A stretch of DNA of 62,156 nucleotides from NCBI GenBank assembly GCA_018435665.1, contig JAHDND010000043.1, positions 1-62,156 of the forward strand, read 5' to 3'. The translations under genes were made by a program, and so were the position numbers. Shown one piece after another: positions 45,201 to 57,043 of the stretch. The DNA is from Candidatus Thiosymbion sp. (GTDB lineage: Bacteria > Pseudomonadota > Gammaproteobacteria > Chromatiales > Chromatiaceae). Position 1 is the first letter of the stretch, and each line of letters starts with the position of its first letter. A model generated the notes under the pieces. The model ran no database searches and had not been told where the DNA came from. It saw only the letters and a list, made by a program, of their open reading frames with translations.

Positions 45201-45734
45201 CAGGAGGTCGGCTTTACCCTCTACATGGACCTGCTGGAGCGGGCGGTGGAGGCCCTCAAGGCCGGACGCACGGTGGAGCTGGACCGGCCCCTGGACCACG
45301 GCGCCGAGATCGACCTGGGCCTGCCGGCCCTGCTGCCGGCGGACTATCTGCCCGACGTCCACGGCCGCCTGGTGCTCTACAAGCGCATCGCCAGCGCGGC
45401 GGACGCCGAGGAGCTGAGGGAGTTGCAGGTGGAGATGATCGACCGCTTCGGCCTGTTGCCGGAGCCGGCGCGTAACCTCTTCGCCATCACCGAGCTCAAG
45501 CTGGCCGTGCAGCCCCTGGGCATCCGCAAGATCGAGGCCGGGCCCGCCGGGGGGCGCATCCTCTTCGGGGAGCAGCCCACGATCGACCCGCTGCGCCTGA
45601 TCCAGCTCATGCAGAGTCGGCCCAAGGAGTTCCGGATGGAGGGTGGGGACAAGCTCAAGTTCTTTATCGACCTGGCCGACCCGGCCCAGCGGGTGACGAA
45701 GGTGGGAGAGCTGATCCGCCAGCTGGCCGGGTGA
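42231..45734 (+). CDS. mfd: Transcription-repair coupling factor Mfd
   Basis: Removes RNA polymerase stalled at lesions and recruits UvrA. 1167 residues from the ATG at 42231 (a TTG eight codons upstream is possible). UvrB-like N-terminal module (LVLAVTPDVQGVARLTAELG, DYVDGHSLVLAVG), RNA-polymerase-interacting domain (VHEDHGVGRYLGLQTL, about 505-520), helicase motor with Walker A VCGDVGFGKTEVAMRA (about 650), DEEH box (IVDEEHRFGVRDKERL, about 750) and TRG motif, and the C-terminal autoinhibitory domain. Confidence 0.98.
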   Translation: MSVPTPPSPLHPPLPRQPGERHLWGQLYGASAALAMARAAEADRRLVLAVTPDVQGVARLTAELGFFLAGGGGDGAEQDAPAVPVLGFPDWETLPYDVFSPLPELISERLLTLHRLPGLRTGVLVVPVATLLQRLPPRDYVDGHSLVLAVGERLDIEATRQRLERAGYQCVSQVIAHGEFAVRGSLLDVFPMGSRKPFRIDLFDQEVESIRTFDPDSQRSRDKVPAIRVLPAREFPLGEEAVAGFRQRYRARFEGNPQHSLIYREVSTGGTPGGLEYYLPLFFPETATLFDYLPPEVLLVEAEGSREAAAAFLAGVTQRYEQRRHDLERPLLPPGDLYLGVEELAHRLNGLTGVLCQAHEVPERRKGFAGLTNFATATLPPLAIQARAAEPAGPLKTFVAAPGRRVLFAAESTGRRELLAEQLRGFGLLPTPVEGWGAFLAASTPLALTVAPLEQGLWLVAEDLALITETQLFGERVRQERRQKARARDGDAIVRNLTELHAGAPVVHEDHGVGRYLGLQTLTVGGLTTEFLTLEYARGDKLYVPVSSLHLISRYTGASPENAPLHRLGGDQWDKLKRKAAQKAHDVAAELLDIYARRAARQGVAFPEPGADYAAFAAAFAFEETPDQARAIEAILDGMAATQPMDRVVCGDVGFGKTEVAMRAAFVAVNGGRQVAVLVPTTLLAQQHYQNFSDRFADWPVKVENLSRFRTAREAQGVMEGLTKGTVDIVVGTHKLLQPSVRFKNLGLVIVDEEHRFGVRDKERLKALRAEVDILTLTATPIPRTLNMAMAGLRDLSIIATPPVARHPIKTFVTPWNDALIQEAVQRELKRGGQVYFLHNEVETIENMAQKLQALVPEARVQAAHGQMRERDLERVMRDFYHQRFNLLVCTTIIESGIDIPSANTILMNRADKLGLAQLHQLRGRVGRSHHRAYAYLITPPAGVMTADAKKRLEAIESLEELGAGFTLATHDLEIRGAGELLGEEQSGQIQEVGFTLYMDLLERAVEALKAGRTVELDRPLDHGAEIDLGLPALLPADYLPDVHGRLVLYKRIASAADAEELRELQVEMIDRFGLLPEPARNLFAITELKLAVQPLGIRKIEAGPAGGRILFGEQPTIDPLRLIQLMQSRPKEFRMEGGDKLKFFIDLADPAQRVTKVGELIRQLAG

Positions 45735-45833
45735 GGCCGGCGGCCGGAGGGCAAGGATGAGACCTTTCTGTTACCATGCCGCCCCATTCGGAGCTTCCTC
45801 CACCCGCCCCTGGCATGAATTAGGTAGTCGCCC

Positions 45834-46205
45834 ATGGCCGTCGTCGAACTCACCCAAGACAACTTCGAACAGACCATCAAGGACAACGCGTTCGTCATCG
45901 TTGACTTCTGGGCGCCCTGGTGCGGGCCCTGCCGCTCCTTCGCCCCCGTCTACGACAAGGTCTCCGCGGACTTCGACGACATCGTCTTCGCCAAGGTCAA
46001 CACCGAAGAAGAGCGGGAGATCGCCAGCCACTTCCAGATCCGCTCCATCCCCACCCTGATGATCTTCCGCGACCAGATCATCATCTTCTCCCAGGCCGGC
46101 GCCCTGCCCGAGGGCTCCTTCCGCCAGTTGCTGCAGAAGGCCAGCGAACTCGACATGGCCGAAGTCCGCCATCAGGTGGAAACCCAGAAGCAGTCCGCGG
46201 CCTGA
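45834..46205 (+). CDS. Thioredoxin
   Basis: 123 residues with the classical active site WAPWCGPCRSF (Cys30 and Cys33) and the cis-proline region SIPTLMIFRD. The sequence has a C-terminal extension of about 15 residues beyond the Trx fold. It acts as a cytoplasmic disulfide reductase. Neighbours (mfd, yqiB) give no specific partner. Confidence 0.94.
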   Translation: MAVVELTQDNFEQTIKDNAFVIVDFWAPWCGPCRSFAPVYDKVSADFDDIVFAKVNTEEEREIASHFQIRSIPTLMIFRDQIIIFSQAGALPEGSFRQLLQKASELDMAEVRHQVETQKQSAA

Positions 46206-46406
46206 TGACCGCCCGCGGGCACCAATTGACCCGGGGACCGGATTCGCAACCAGCCCCTGACCAGGGGCCGGCGGACCCGCAGCCCCCGGCCAGGGACCAG
46301 GCGCGCAACCAGCGCCAGATCCGCGTGCCCGCCACTCCCCTACCCGGCCAGCCCGCCCCTCCCCGCCCCCGGGGCGAAGTCGCCCCCGCGGCCTGATCCC
46401 CCGTTC

Positions 46407-46904
46407 GTGGTCAATCTCGCCACCCCGGCGCGGCCGCCCGTCGCCCCCTACCCCTGGCTGGAGCGCCTGCTGATCCCCGCCCGCCCCCGGGTGGGCGACC
46501 TGATGCACCTGTGCGAGGAAAACTACGCCCGCCTGCGCCGCCTCGCCCCCGACCTGCCCCGCTGGCGCGGCGACTACCGCTCCCACGGCGCCGACGGCAT
46601 GGACCTGCACCTGGAGATCATCGAACAGTCCCGCTACACCAGCCTGCTCCGCCTGACCTACTTCTTCCCCCACGGCGACGACCTGCCCCACCGCCTCCCC
46701 CAGGCCGACCCCGACGCCCTGCTCCGCGCCTACCACGACGCCCGCCAGGTGGAAATCCTCGACCTGCGCCAAACCGCCCTCCCCTTGCACAAGGACTACC
46801 GCTCCCCGGCCCTGGAGGCCAAATGGCGCGCCAACCTCTTCCTCGGCAAATGGCTCGCCTACTGCCTGCGCCGCGGTCACCGCTTCGACCCCGAGCCACA
46901 CTGA
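46407..46904 (+). CDS. yqiB: DUF1249 protein, YqiB family
   Basis: 165 residues starting at a GTG (46407). The DUF1249 pattern is clear: CEENYARLRRLAPDL, LHLEIIEQSRYTSLLRLTYFF, DARQVEILDLRQT and NLFLGKWLAYCLRRGHRF. The family is widely conserved in gammaproteobacteria, often next to nudF; function unknown. Here nudF is missing from the neighbourhood. Between thioredoxin and this gene lie 201 bases of Pro/Gln-rich potential coding sequence. Confidence 0.9.
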   Translation: MVNLATPARPPVAPYPWLERLLIPARPRVGDLMHLCEENYARLRRLAPDLPRWRGDYRSHGADGMDLHLEIIEQSRYTSLLRLTYFFPHGDDLPHRLPQADPDALLRAYHDARQVEILDLRQTALPLHKDYRSPALEAKWRANLFLGKWLAYCLRRGHRFDPEPH

Positions 46905-46950
46905 CCCAGGCGGATCGGGGGGCGACCAAGCCCCTAATTCAAGGAATGGC

Positions 46951-46980
46951 TTGACGGTTTTTTCCGCCACTCGGTATGCT
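46951..46980 (+). promoter_or_regulatory. iscR promoter
   Basis: TTGACG (46951-46956) and TATGCT (46975-46980) with an 18-base spacer, 57 bases before the iscR ATG. An ACTCGGTAT just before the end of the -10 resembles half of an IscR type 1 site, but the two halves are not spaced as in E. coli. Confidence 0.6.
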
Positions 46981-47036
46981 ATTTCCTACAATTTTTCCCA
47001 GTTATCCCCTCTCCCCCCCTTTCCCGAGGTTACACC

Positions 47037-47504
47037 ATGAGACTCTCCACCAAGGGCCGTTACGCGGTCACGGCCATGCTGGACCTGGCCCTGCACGAGG
47101 GCAAGGGTCCCGTGACCCTGGCCGATATCTCCGCCAATCAGGGCATCTCCCTCTCCTACCTGGAGCAACTCTTCGCCGCCCTGCGCGCCAAGCACCTGGT
47201 GCGTGGCGTCCGCGGCCCCGGCGGCGGCTACTACCTGAGCAAAACCTCCGCCGAGATCACCGTTGCCGATATCATATGCGCCGTGGACGAGTGGGTGGAG
47301 TTCACCCGCTGCGGCGGCCGCGAGGACTGCCATGATGGCGAGCGCTGCCTCACCCATACCCTCTGGGATCACCTGAGTGACGAGATCTACCGCTTTCTCA
47401 ACGGCATCTCCCTGGCCGACCTGGTCTCCCGCGGACTGGAGAAGCATGCCGCCCTGGTGGCAGAGGCCAAGGCCAGCAAGTCCAAGGCCAGCCGTTCGCG
47501 CTGA
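47037..47504 (+). CDS. iscR: Rrf2-family iron-sulfur regulator IscR
   Basis: 155 residues, winged helix at the N terminus ([20 protein letters not shown]). The [2Fe-2S] ligands of E. coli IscR are all preserved at the same numbers: Cys92, Cys98, Cys104 and His107 in [17 protein letters not shown]. It controls iron-sulfur cluster assembly genes, but no iscS, iscU or iscA follows; prmB lies 45 bases downstream. Confidence 0.94.
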   Translation: MRLSTKGRYAVTAMLDLALHEGKGPVTLADISANQGISLSYLEQLFAALRAKHLVRGVRGPGGGYYLSKTSAEITVADIICAVDEWVEFTRCGGREDCHDGERCLTHTLWDHLSDEIYRFLNGISLADLVSRGLEKHAALVAEAKASKSKASRSR

Positions 47505-47549
47505 CCCCAGCCCCTCCCTCCCAACCCCCGCCTGCCACCCCTTGAGACC

Positions 47550-48476
47550 ATGCCCAGTCCCCCCGAAGGCCTTGTCAGCATCCTGGACTACATCCGCTGG
47601 GGCGCCAGCCGCTTCAACGCGGCTGAGCTCTGTTTTGGCCACGGCACCGACAATGCCCTGGACGAGGCCGCCCACCTGGTGCTGGCGGCCTTGCACCTGC
47701 CGCCGGACCTGCCGGACGCCTACCGCGGCTGCCGGCTGACGACCGAGGAGCGGGGCGCCATCCTCGACCTGTTCGAGCGCCGCATCCAGGAGCGCATCCC
47801 CGCCGCCTACCTGACCCATCAGGCCTGGTTCGCCGGCCTGAGTTTCCACGTCGACGCGTCGGTGCTGGTGCCGCGCTCGCCCCTGGCTGAGCTGGTGGAG
47901 ACCGGCTTCGGCCCCTGGGTGGAGCCGGAGACCCTGTCGCGGGTGCTGGACCTCTGCACCGGCAGCGGCTGTATCGGCATCGCCGCCGCCATCTACCTGC
48001 CGGACGCGGACGTGGACCTGGCGGACATCTCCCCCGCCGCCCTGGCGGTGGCGGCGCGCAACATCGCCGCCCACGGCCTGGAGGACCGGGTGCGGGTGAT
48101 CGAGTCGGACCTGTTCGCCGGGCTGGAGGGCCAGCGCTACGACCTGATCGTCAGCAACCCGCCCTATGTCGGCGCCGCGGAGCTGGCCGCCCTGCCGCCG
48201 GAATACCACCGTGAGCCGCGCCTGGGCCTGGCGGGGGGCGAGAGCGGCCTGGACCTGGTGCTGCGCATCCTCCACGAGGCGCCCCGCCACCTCACCGAGG
48301 ACGGGGTGCTGGTCCTGGAGGTGGGCATGACGGCCCCGGCCCTGGAGGCCCGCTTCCCCGAGATCCCCTTCATGTGGATCGAATTCGAGCGCGGCGGGGA
48401 GGGGGTCTTCCTCCTCGACCGGGCGCGCCTGCTGGAATTTCAAGCCCTGTTTGCCCGGGAGCTGAGCAGACCATGA
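47550..48476 (+). CDS. prmB: Ribosomal protein L3 glutamine methyltransferase PrmB
   Basis: Methylates the Gln150 side chain of L3 (N5) using SAM. 308 residues; SAM-binding motif VLDLCTGSGCIGIAAA (about 134-149) and the catalytic NPPY motif in LIVSNPPYVGA (about 205). The N-terminal helical domain matches PrmB rather than PrmC. The next gene's ATG overlaps its stop (ATGA). Confidence 0.94.
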   Translation: MPSPPEGLVSILDYIRWGASRFNAAELCFGHGTDNALDEAAHLVLAALHLPPDLPDAYRGCRLTTEERGAILDLFERRIQERIPAAYLTHQAWFAGLSFHVDASVLVPRSPLAELVETGFGPWVEPETLSRVLDLCTGSGCIGIAAAIYLPDADVDLADISPAALAVAARNIAAHGLEDRVRVIESDLFAGLEGQRYDLIVSNPPYVGAAELAALPPEYHREPRLGLAGGESGLDLVLRILHEAPRHLTEDGVLVLEVGMTAPALEARFPEIPFMWIEFERGGEGVFLLDRARLLEFQALFARELSRP

Positions 48477-48805
48477 CCCTGAGACGGGCCAAGACGGCCG
48501 ATGAATACGTGGAGTGGGTGCGCCAGGCCCTGTTCGAGGTCGGCGACCTGCGCGATTGCCTGGAGTTCGAGCTGGAGGACCTGCGGCGCTTCCCCGCCTT
48601 CCTCGACCCCCTGCAGGAGGGCATCCAGGGCCTCCATGACCAGATGCGGGCCGGAACCTATTTCTTTGGGCGGGAAGACCTGCCCTTCATGGAGGTGGCG
48701 AACCGCTTCGCCGACCAGATCCCCTTTCACCCCTTGCTGAAACAGATCAACGAGACCCATCGCCGTGGTCTGGACGTTGAGACGGAGGATACCGATGGCC
48801 GTTGA
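48473..48805 (+). CDS. Small protein of unknown function between prmB and hemN
   Basis: 110 residues, acidic and helical (VEWVRQALFEVGDLRDCLEF, DPLQEGIQGLHDQMRAGTYF), without signal peptide or membrane span. Its ATG overlaps the prmB stop by four bases and its end overlaps the hemN start by 11 bases, so it is translationally coupled to both. I do not recognise the family. Confidence 0.75.
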   Translation: MTLRRAKTADEYVEWVRQALFEVGDLRDCLEFELEDLRRFPAFLDPLQEGIQGLHDQMRAGTYFFGREDLPFMEVANRFADQIPFHPLLKQINETHRRGLDVETEDTDGR

Positions 48806-50186
48806 CCAGCGTATCGACTTTGACTTGGACCTGATCCGCCGCTACGACCAAAGCGGCCCCCGCTATACCTCCTATCCGACCGCGGTGGAGTTTCACGACG
48901 GCTTCGGCCCGGCGGAGTACCAGGCGGCCTGCGCCCGCAGCAATGAGGCCGGGCGGCCCCTGTCGCTTTATTTTCATATCCCCTTCTGCGACACGGTGTG
49001 CTTCTACTGCGCCTGCAACAAGGTGGCGACCAAGGACCGCAGCCTGGCCCAGCCCTATCTGGACCGGGTCTACCGGGAGTTGGAGATGCAGAGCGGGCTC
49101 TTTGATAAAAGCCGGCGGGTGGAGCAGCTCCACTGGGGTGGCGGCACCCCGACCTTCATCAGCCAGGACCAGATGCAGGCGCTGATGGACCAGACCCGGC
49201 GCTGGTTCAACCTGGCGGACGACGAGGTCGGCGAATACTCCATCGAGATCGACCCGCGGGAGGCGGACGCCCAGAGCGTGGCCCTGCTGCGGCGGCTGGG
49301 CTTCAACCGCATGAGCCTGGGGGTGCAGGACTTCGAGCCCCAGGTCCAGCAGGCGGTGAACCGCATCCAGACCGAGGCCGAGACCCTGGCGGTGCTGGAG
49401 GCGGCGCGGGTGGAGGGCTTCCGCTCCATCAGCATCGATCTCATCTATGGCCTGCCCTTCCAGAGCGTGGCGGGCTTCACCCGCACCCTGGACAAGGTGC
49501 TGGCCTTCAGCCCCGACCGGCTGTCGGTGTTCAACTACGCCCATCTGCCCCAACGCTTCAAGCCCCAGCGGCGCATCGACGCCAACCAGTTGCCGCCGCC
49601 CCAGACCAAGCTGGACATCCTCCAGGCCACCGGGGAGCGGCTGGCGGCGGCCGGCTATGTCTATATCGGCATGGACCACTTCGCCAAGCCCGACGACGAA
49701 CTGGCCCGGGCCCAGCGCGAGGGCACCCTGTATCGTAACTTCCAGGGCTATTCCACCCATGCCGACTGCGACCTGCTCGGCCTCGGCGTGACCTCCATCG
49801 GCAAGGTGGACAATAGCTACGCCCAGAACCGCCGGGAGCTGGAGGAGTATTACGCCGACATCGACGCCGGGCGCCTGCCGGTGTTCCGCGGCATCGAGCT
49901 GAGCCGCGACGACGAGATCCGCCGCGACACCATCACCAAGCTGATCTGCAACTTCAGCCTGACCTACGCCGACGTGGCGACGCGTTGGGGGATCGACTTC
50001 GGCGCCTACTTCGCCGCCGACCTGGCGCGGGTCAAGCCCATGGAGGCCGACGGCCTGCTGGAGATGGACGCCCAGGGCATCCGCGTCCTGCCCCGTGGCC
50101 GGCTGCTGATCCGCAACATCTGCATGGCCTTCGACGCCTACCGCAACGGCCCCGAGGCCCAGGGGGGCTTTTCCAAGGTCATCTGA
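48795..50186 (+). CDS. hemN: Oxygen-independent coproporphyrinogen III oxidase HemN
   Basis: Radical SAM enzyme that decarboxylates coproporphyrinogen III to protoporphyrinogen IX without oxygen, needed for haem and bacteriochlorophyll under anoxia. 463 residues; the 4Fe-4S motif is FCDTVCFYCACNK (about 68-80), preceded by GPRYTSYPTA. The ATG at 48795 has GGAGG six bases upstream. HemN-type length and N terminus distinguish it from HemW. Confidence 0.96.
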   Translation: MAVDQRIDFDLDLIRRYDQSGPRYTSYPTAVEFHDGFGPAEYQAACARSNEAGRPLSLYFHIPFCDTVCFYCACNKVATKDRSLAQPYLDRVYRELEMQSGLFDKSRRVEQLHWGGGTPTFISQDQMQALMDQTRRWFNLADDEVGEYSIEIDPREADAQSVALLRRLGFNRMSLGVQDFEPQVQQAVNRIQTEAETLAVLEAARVEGFRSISIDLIYGLPFQSVAGFTRTLDKVLAFSPDRLSVFNYAHLPQRFKPQRRIDANQLPPPQTKLDILQATGERLAAAGYVYIGMDHFAKPDDELARAQREGTLYRNFQGYSTHADCDLLGLGVTSIGKVDNSYAQNRRELEEYYADIDAGRLPVFRGIELSRDDEIRRDTITKLICNFSLTYADVATRWGIDFGAYFAADLARVKPMEADGLLEMDAQGIRVLPRGRLLIRNICMAFDAYRNGPEAQGGFSKVI

Positions 50187-50293
50187 TCCTGACCAACGCT
50201 GTTCAGACCCCTGCAACTTTTGGTTCCCCCGGGTCGATGCCGAAAACCGAGACGCATCGTCCAGATTCACCGCACCCTTGAGAGGAGCCGGCC

Positions 50294-51754
50294 ATGCAGC
50301 TACAAGACCAGGACCTTTTCCGCCAGCAGGCCTATGTCGACGGCGCCTGGGTCGACGCGGACCAGGGGCGGACGCTGGCGGTGACGGACCCGGCGACGGG
50401 GGAGGTCATCGGCCAGGTGCCCAACCTGGGGACGGAGAAGACGCGGCGGGCCATCGCGGCGGCGGAGGCGGCCTGGCCGGCCTGGCGGGCACTGACCGCC
50501 GCCGATCGCGGCCTGCGGCTCAAGCGCTGGCAGGACCTGATGCTGGCCCACCAGGAGGACCTGGCCCGGCTCATGACCGCCGAGCAGGGCAAGCCCCTGG
50601 CGGAGGCGCGGGGGGAGATCGCCTACGCCGCCTCCTTCTTCGACTGGTTCGCCGAGGAGGGGCGCCGGGTCTATGGCGACATCATCCCCCCCCACCAGGC
50701 GGACAAGCGCATCCTGGTGCTCAAGCAGCCCATTGGTGTCTGCGCGGCCATCACCCCCTGGAATTTCCCCTCGGCCATGCTGACCCGCAAGGCCGGGGCG
50801 GCGCTGGCGGCGGGCTGCACGCTGGTCGCCCGTCCGGCCTCGGAGACCCCCTTCTCGGCCCTGGCCCTGGCGGTGCTGGCGGAGCGGGCGGGCATCCCGG
50901 CGGGGGTGTTCAACGTCATCACCGGCGATCCCGAACCCATCGGGGCGGAACTGACCGGCAACCCGGTGGTGCGCAAGCTGAGCTTCACCGGCTCGACGGC
51001 GGTGGGCAAGCTGCTGATGCGCCAGTGCGCCGACACCCTGAAGAAGCTGTCCCTGGAACTGGGGGGCAATGCCCCCTTCATCGTCTTCGACGACGCCGAC
51101 CTGGAGGCGGCGGTGGAGGGGGCGATCCAGTCCAAGTACCGCAACACCGGCCAGACCTGCGTCTGCGCCAACCGCTTCCTGGTCCAGGATGGCATCCATG
51201 CCGCCTTCGCCGCGCGCCTGGCCGAGCGCGCCAGTCATCTCAAGGTCGGCCCGGGCCGGGAGCCGGGGGTGGTGCAGGGGCCGCTGATCAATGAGGAGGC
51301 GGTGGCGAAGGTGGAGGCCCACATCGCCGATGCCCTGGCCAAGGGCGCCTGCCTGCTGACGGGCGGCGCCCGCCATGCCCTCGGCGGGACCTTCTTCCAG
51401 CCGACGGTCCTTGCGGACCTGAGCCCGGAGATGCGGGTGGCGCGGGAGGAGACCTTCGGCCCGGTGGCGCCCCTGTTCCGGTTCACGACCGAGGCGGAGG
51501 CCATCGCCCTGGCCAACGCCACCGAGTTCGGCCTGGCGGCCTACTTCTACACCCGCGACCTGGCCCGCGCCTGGCGGGTGTCCGAGGCCCTGGAGTACGG
51601 CATGGTCGGCGTCAACTCCGGCCTGGTCTCCACCGCCATCGCCCCCTTTGGCGGCGTCAAGCAATCCGGCCTGGGGCGCGAGGGCTCCCGCTACGGTATC
51701 GAGGAGTACCTGGAGATGAAGTATGTCTGCGTCGAGGTGGGTGCGGGGGCCTGA
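50294..51754 (+). CDS. gabD: NAD(P)-dependent succinate-semialdehyde dehydrogenase
   Basis: Oxidises succinate semialdehyde to succinate. 486 residues with the ALDH fold: [16 protein letters not shown] (about 155), [11 protein letters not shown] (about 235), catalytic Glu in LELGGNAPF (about 257) and catalytic Cys in GQTCVCANR (about 290). The usual Lys of the KPA cofactor motif is Arg here ([10 protein letters not shown]). GAGAGGAG precedes the ATG by six bases. No gabT or gabP is present, so it may serve an open TCA variant. A large histidine kinase gene begins one base after its stop. Confidence 0.9.
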   Translation: MQLQDQDLFRQQAYVDGAWVDADQGRTLAVTDPATGEVIGQVPNLGTEKTRRAIAAAEAAWPAWRALTAADRGLRLKRWQDLMLAHQEDLARLMTAEQGKPLAEARGEIAYAASFFDWFAEEGRRVYGDIIPPHQADKRILVLKQPIGVCAAITPWNFPSAMLTRKAGAALAAGCTLVARPASETPFSALALAVLAERAGIPAGVFNVITGDPEPIGAELTGNPVVRKLSFTGSTAVGKLLMRQCADTLKKLSLELGGNAPFIVFDDADLEAAVEGAIQSKYRNTGQTCVCANRFLVQDGIHAAFAARLAERASHLKVGPGREPGVVQGPLINEEAVAKVEAHIADALAKGACLLTGGARHALGGTFFQPTVLADLSPEMRVAREETFGPVAPLFRFTTEAEAIALANATEFGLAAYFYTRDLARAWRVSEALEYGMVGVNSGLVSTAIAPFGGVKQSGLGREGSRYGIEEYLEMKYVCVEVGAGA

Positions 51755-51755
51755 G

Positions 51756-55570
<3,815 letters not shown>

Positions 55571-55574
<4 letters not shown>

Positions 55575-57034
55575 CCGCCGCTGCCCAGAGCGATGGGGTG
55601 ACGCCAGAAACGATATCGATGGTGGGGGCGATAGCGGAAGCATTCGCCGTTGGCGGGGTACAGGTCAAGAGCAAGCCGACGGCTGAGGATTGCCCCCCTG
55701 GTGAATCCGGCATCAGCGGCAGCACTGACCGGATCGGGACCGCCATTTGACATGGATAGCCCACTGAGCCATTGCTCCAGAGCGGACAGTGAGGTCACCC
55801 AGGAAGGGCCGTCGCCCTGGACCACCGCCTCCCAGAGACCAGGCCAATGGATGAGGACGGCCCCGGTCACCGTGGGGTTGGGAATGGATGAACCGGGGGC
55901 GGCGAAAACCTGTGATGGGACCTTGGGCAGGGGCGCGGTGGGGATACCGCTGGCGCGGGCCAGGCCGAGGGCCAGGGGGTCGGTGCTGTAGACCTGGGCG
56001 TAGCCGGCCCGCGGGGCGGAGGAGCCAACTGGGATAGCAGCACCGCTGGTCTGGCTGGAGGAGGCAGCGGCCAGGCTGATGGCACCGCCGGCCGGTCTGG
56101 AAGTACCGCTGGCCGGGCTGGACGGCGGCAGGAGACAGCCCCCGCCCCACAGCCAGAGGCCGCTGATGGTGGGGAGGCCGGCCGCCTCCCGCCGCTGATT
56201 CACCTCGCTGTGGTGAAAGAGCATCTGGATCTCATTGAGCAGCCGTGCCCAGTGGGGTGCCTCTGGTCCCCGAGGCAACTGACCGGCGATGGGCCGGCCC
56301 AGGACGGCGGCGAGGGGTTGCGTGACCAGGTCGTGAGGCCGCTCGCTCAGGAGGTACCACCGCCCCGGGGTCGGGGCCTCCAGACGCAGACCTTCCGTGC
56401 CCAGGTGCTGGTTGAAAAGGGCGACGAGGGCATCCGCCTCCGCCCGATCCGGGGCGAAGTCGGCCCCGGCGAAGAGCACCAGCCGGTCCCGGTCTGGCCG
56501 CAGATGGACGGGGTCGGCGTGAAGGACATAGGGACCCAGACCCGGGTCAGCCGGAGCCTGGTTGGGTGGGTGGCCATCCGGGGCCTGGTTCCGTGGCTGG
56601 TCACCCGGGCCCTGGCTGGGTGGCTGGTCATCCGGAGCGGGGTTGGTGTGCTGGTCCGCCAGGCGGCAATAAGCGGCGCTGGGACAATCACGCCCCGGAT
56701 CGGTCTCAAGGCCGAAGAGGTGAAAGAGGGTCCGGCAGGGGGCGACGTTACCCCCGCCCGGCGGTTGGTCAGGGCGGGGCAGCCGGTCAACCGCCGTCAG
56801 CTTATTGGCCCGGCGCGGTCGGTCAGATCCGCTTAGCCGGCCAGTCCCTGACAGCCGGCCAGTCCCTGACAGCCGGTCATTTTCTGTCAGCCGGTCAGCT
56901 CCGGTCGGCCCGGCAGTACAGGCCAGGCGGTCCGCCCGGCCCAGCAGCCGGGACAGGACCGGTGTCGGCGGCAGGTCCCCGGGGAGCACGGGAACCGGCC
57001 CGAAGAGGCCGGGGACCAGGAGATCGAGGAGCAT
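55571..57034 (-). CDS. RpfE-type / phosphoglycerate-mutase-like protein with repeat expansions
   Basis: 487 residues. Recognisable family segments are the N-terminal [28 protein letters not shown] (about 190-210) and [16 protein letters not shown] (about 320-335), shared with uncharacterised proteins annotated as RpfE-type regulators or phosphoglycerate-mutase-like that often lie next to homoserine dehydrogenase genes. Between the conserved parts are in-frame low-complexity insertions: six-residue repeats (DRLSGT / GRLSGT) and a Asp/Gln/Pro/Asn-rich stretch ([16 protein letters not shown]). Its ATG follows the hom stop by nine bases. Function unknown. Confidence 0.7.
56555..56655. repeat. Imperfect ~24-27-base repeat array inside the RpfE-like gene
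   Basis: Units related to GGCTGGTCATCCGGAGC and GGCCTGGTTCCGTGG recur about every 24-27 bases, encoding the DQPP/NQAP-rich segment on the minus strand. In frame, so the coding sequence stays open. Confidence 0.6.
56835..56906. repeat. 18-base tandem repeat inside the RpfE-like gene
   Basis: Four consecutive 18-base units; the first two (AGCCGGCCAGTCCCTGAC) are identical, the third and fourth diverged. On the minus strand they encode six-residue repeats of the DRLSGT type. Confidence 0.8.
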
Positions 57035-57043
57035 CCCGGGGCG

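Noticed and set aside
42192..45362. Very long open frame on the minus strand opposite mfd
   Set aside because: Shadow of a high-GC gene; product is His/Gly/Gln-rich without any family motif, while mfd is unmistakable.
46205..46396. 63-codon Pro/Gln-rich open frame starting on the thioredoxin stop (TGATG)
   Set aside because: Composition is low-complexity and resembles the repeat-derived inserts elsewhere; no conserved motif, so not called as a gene.
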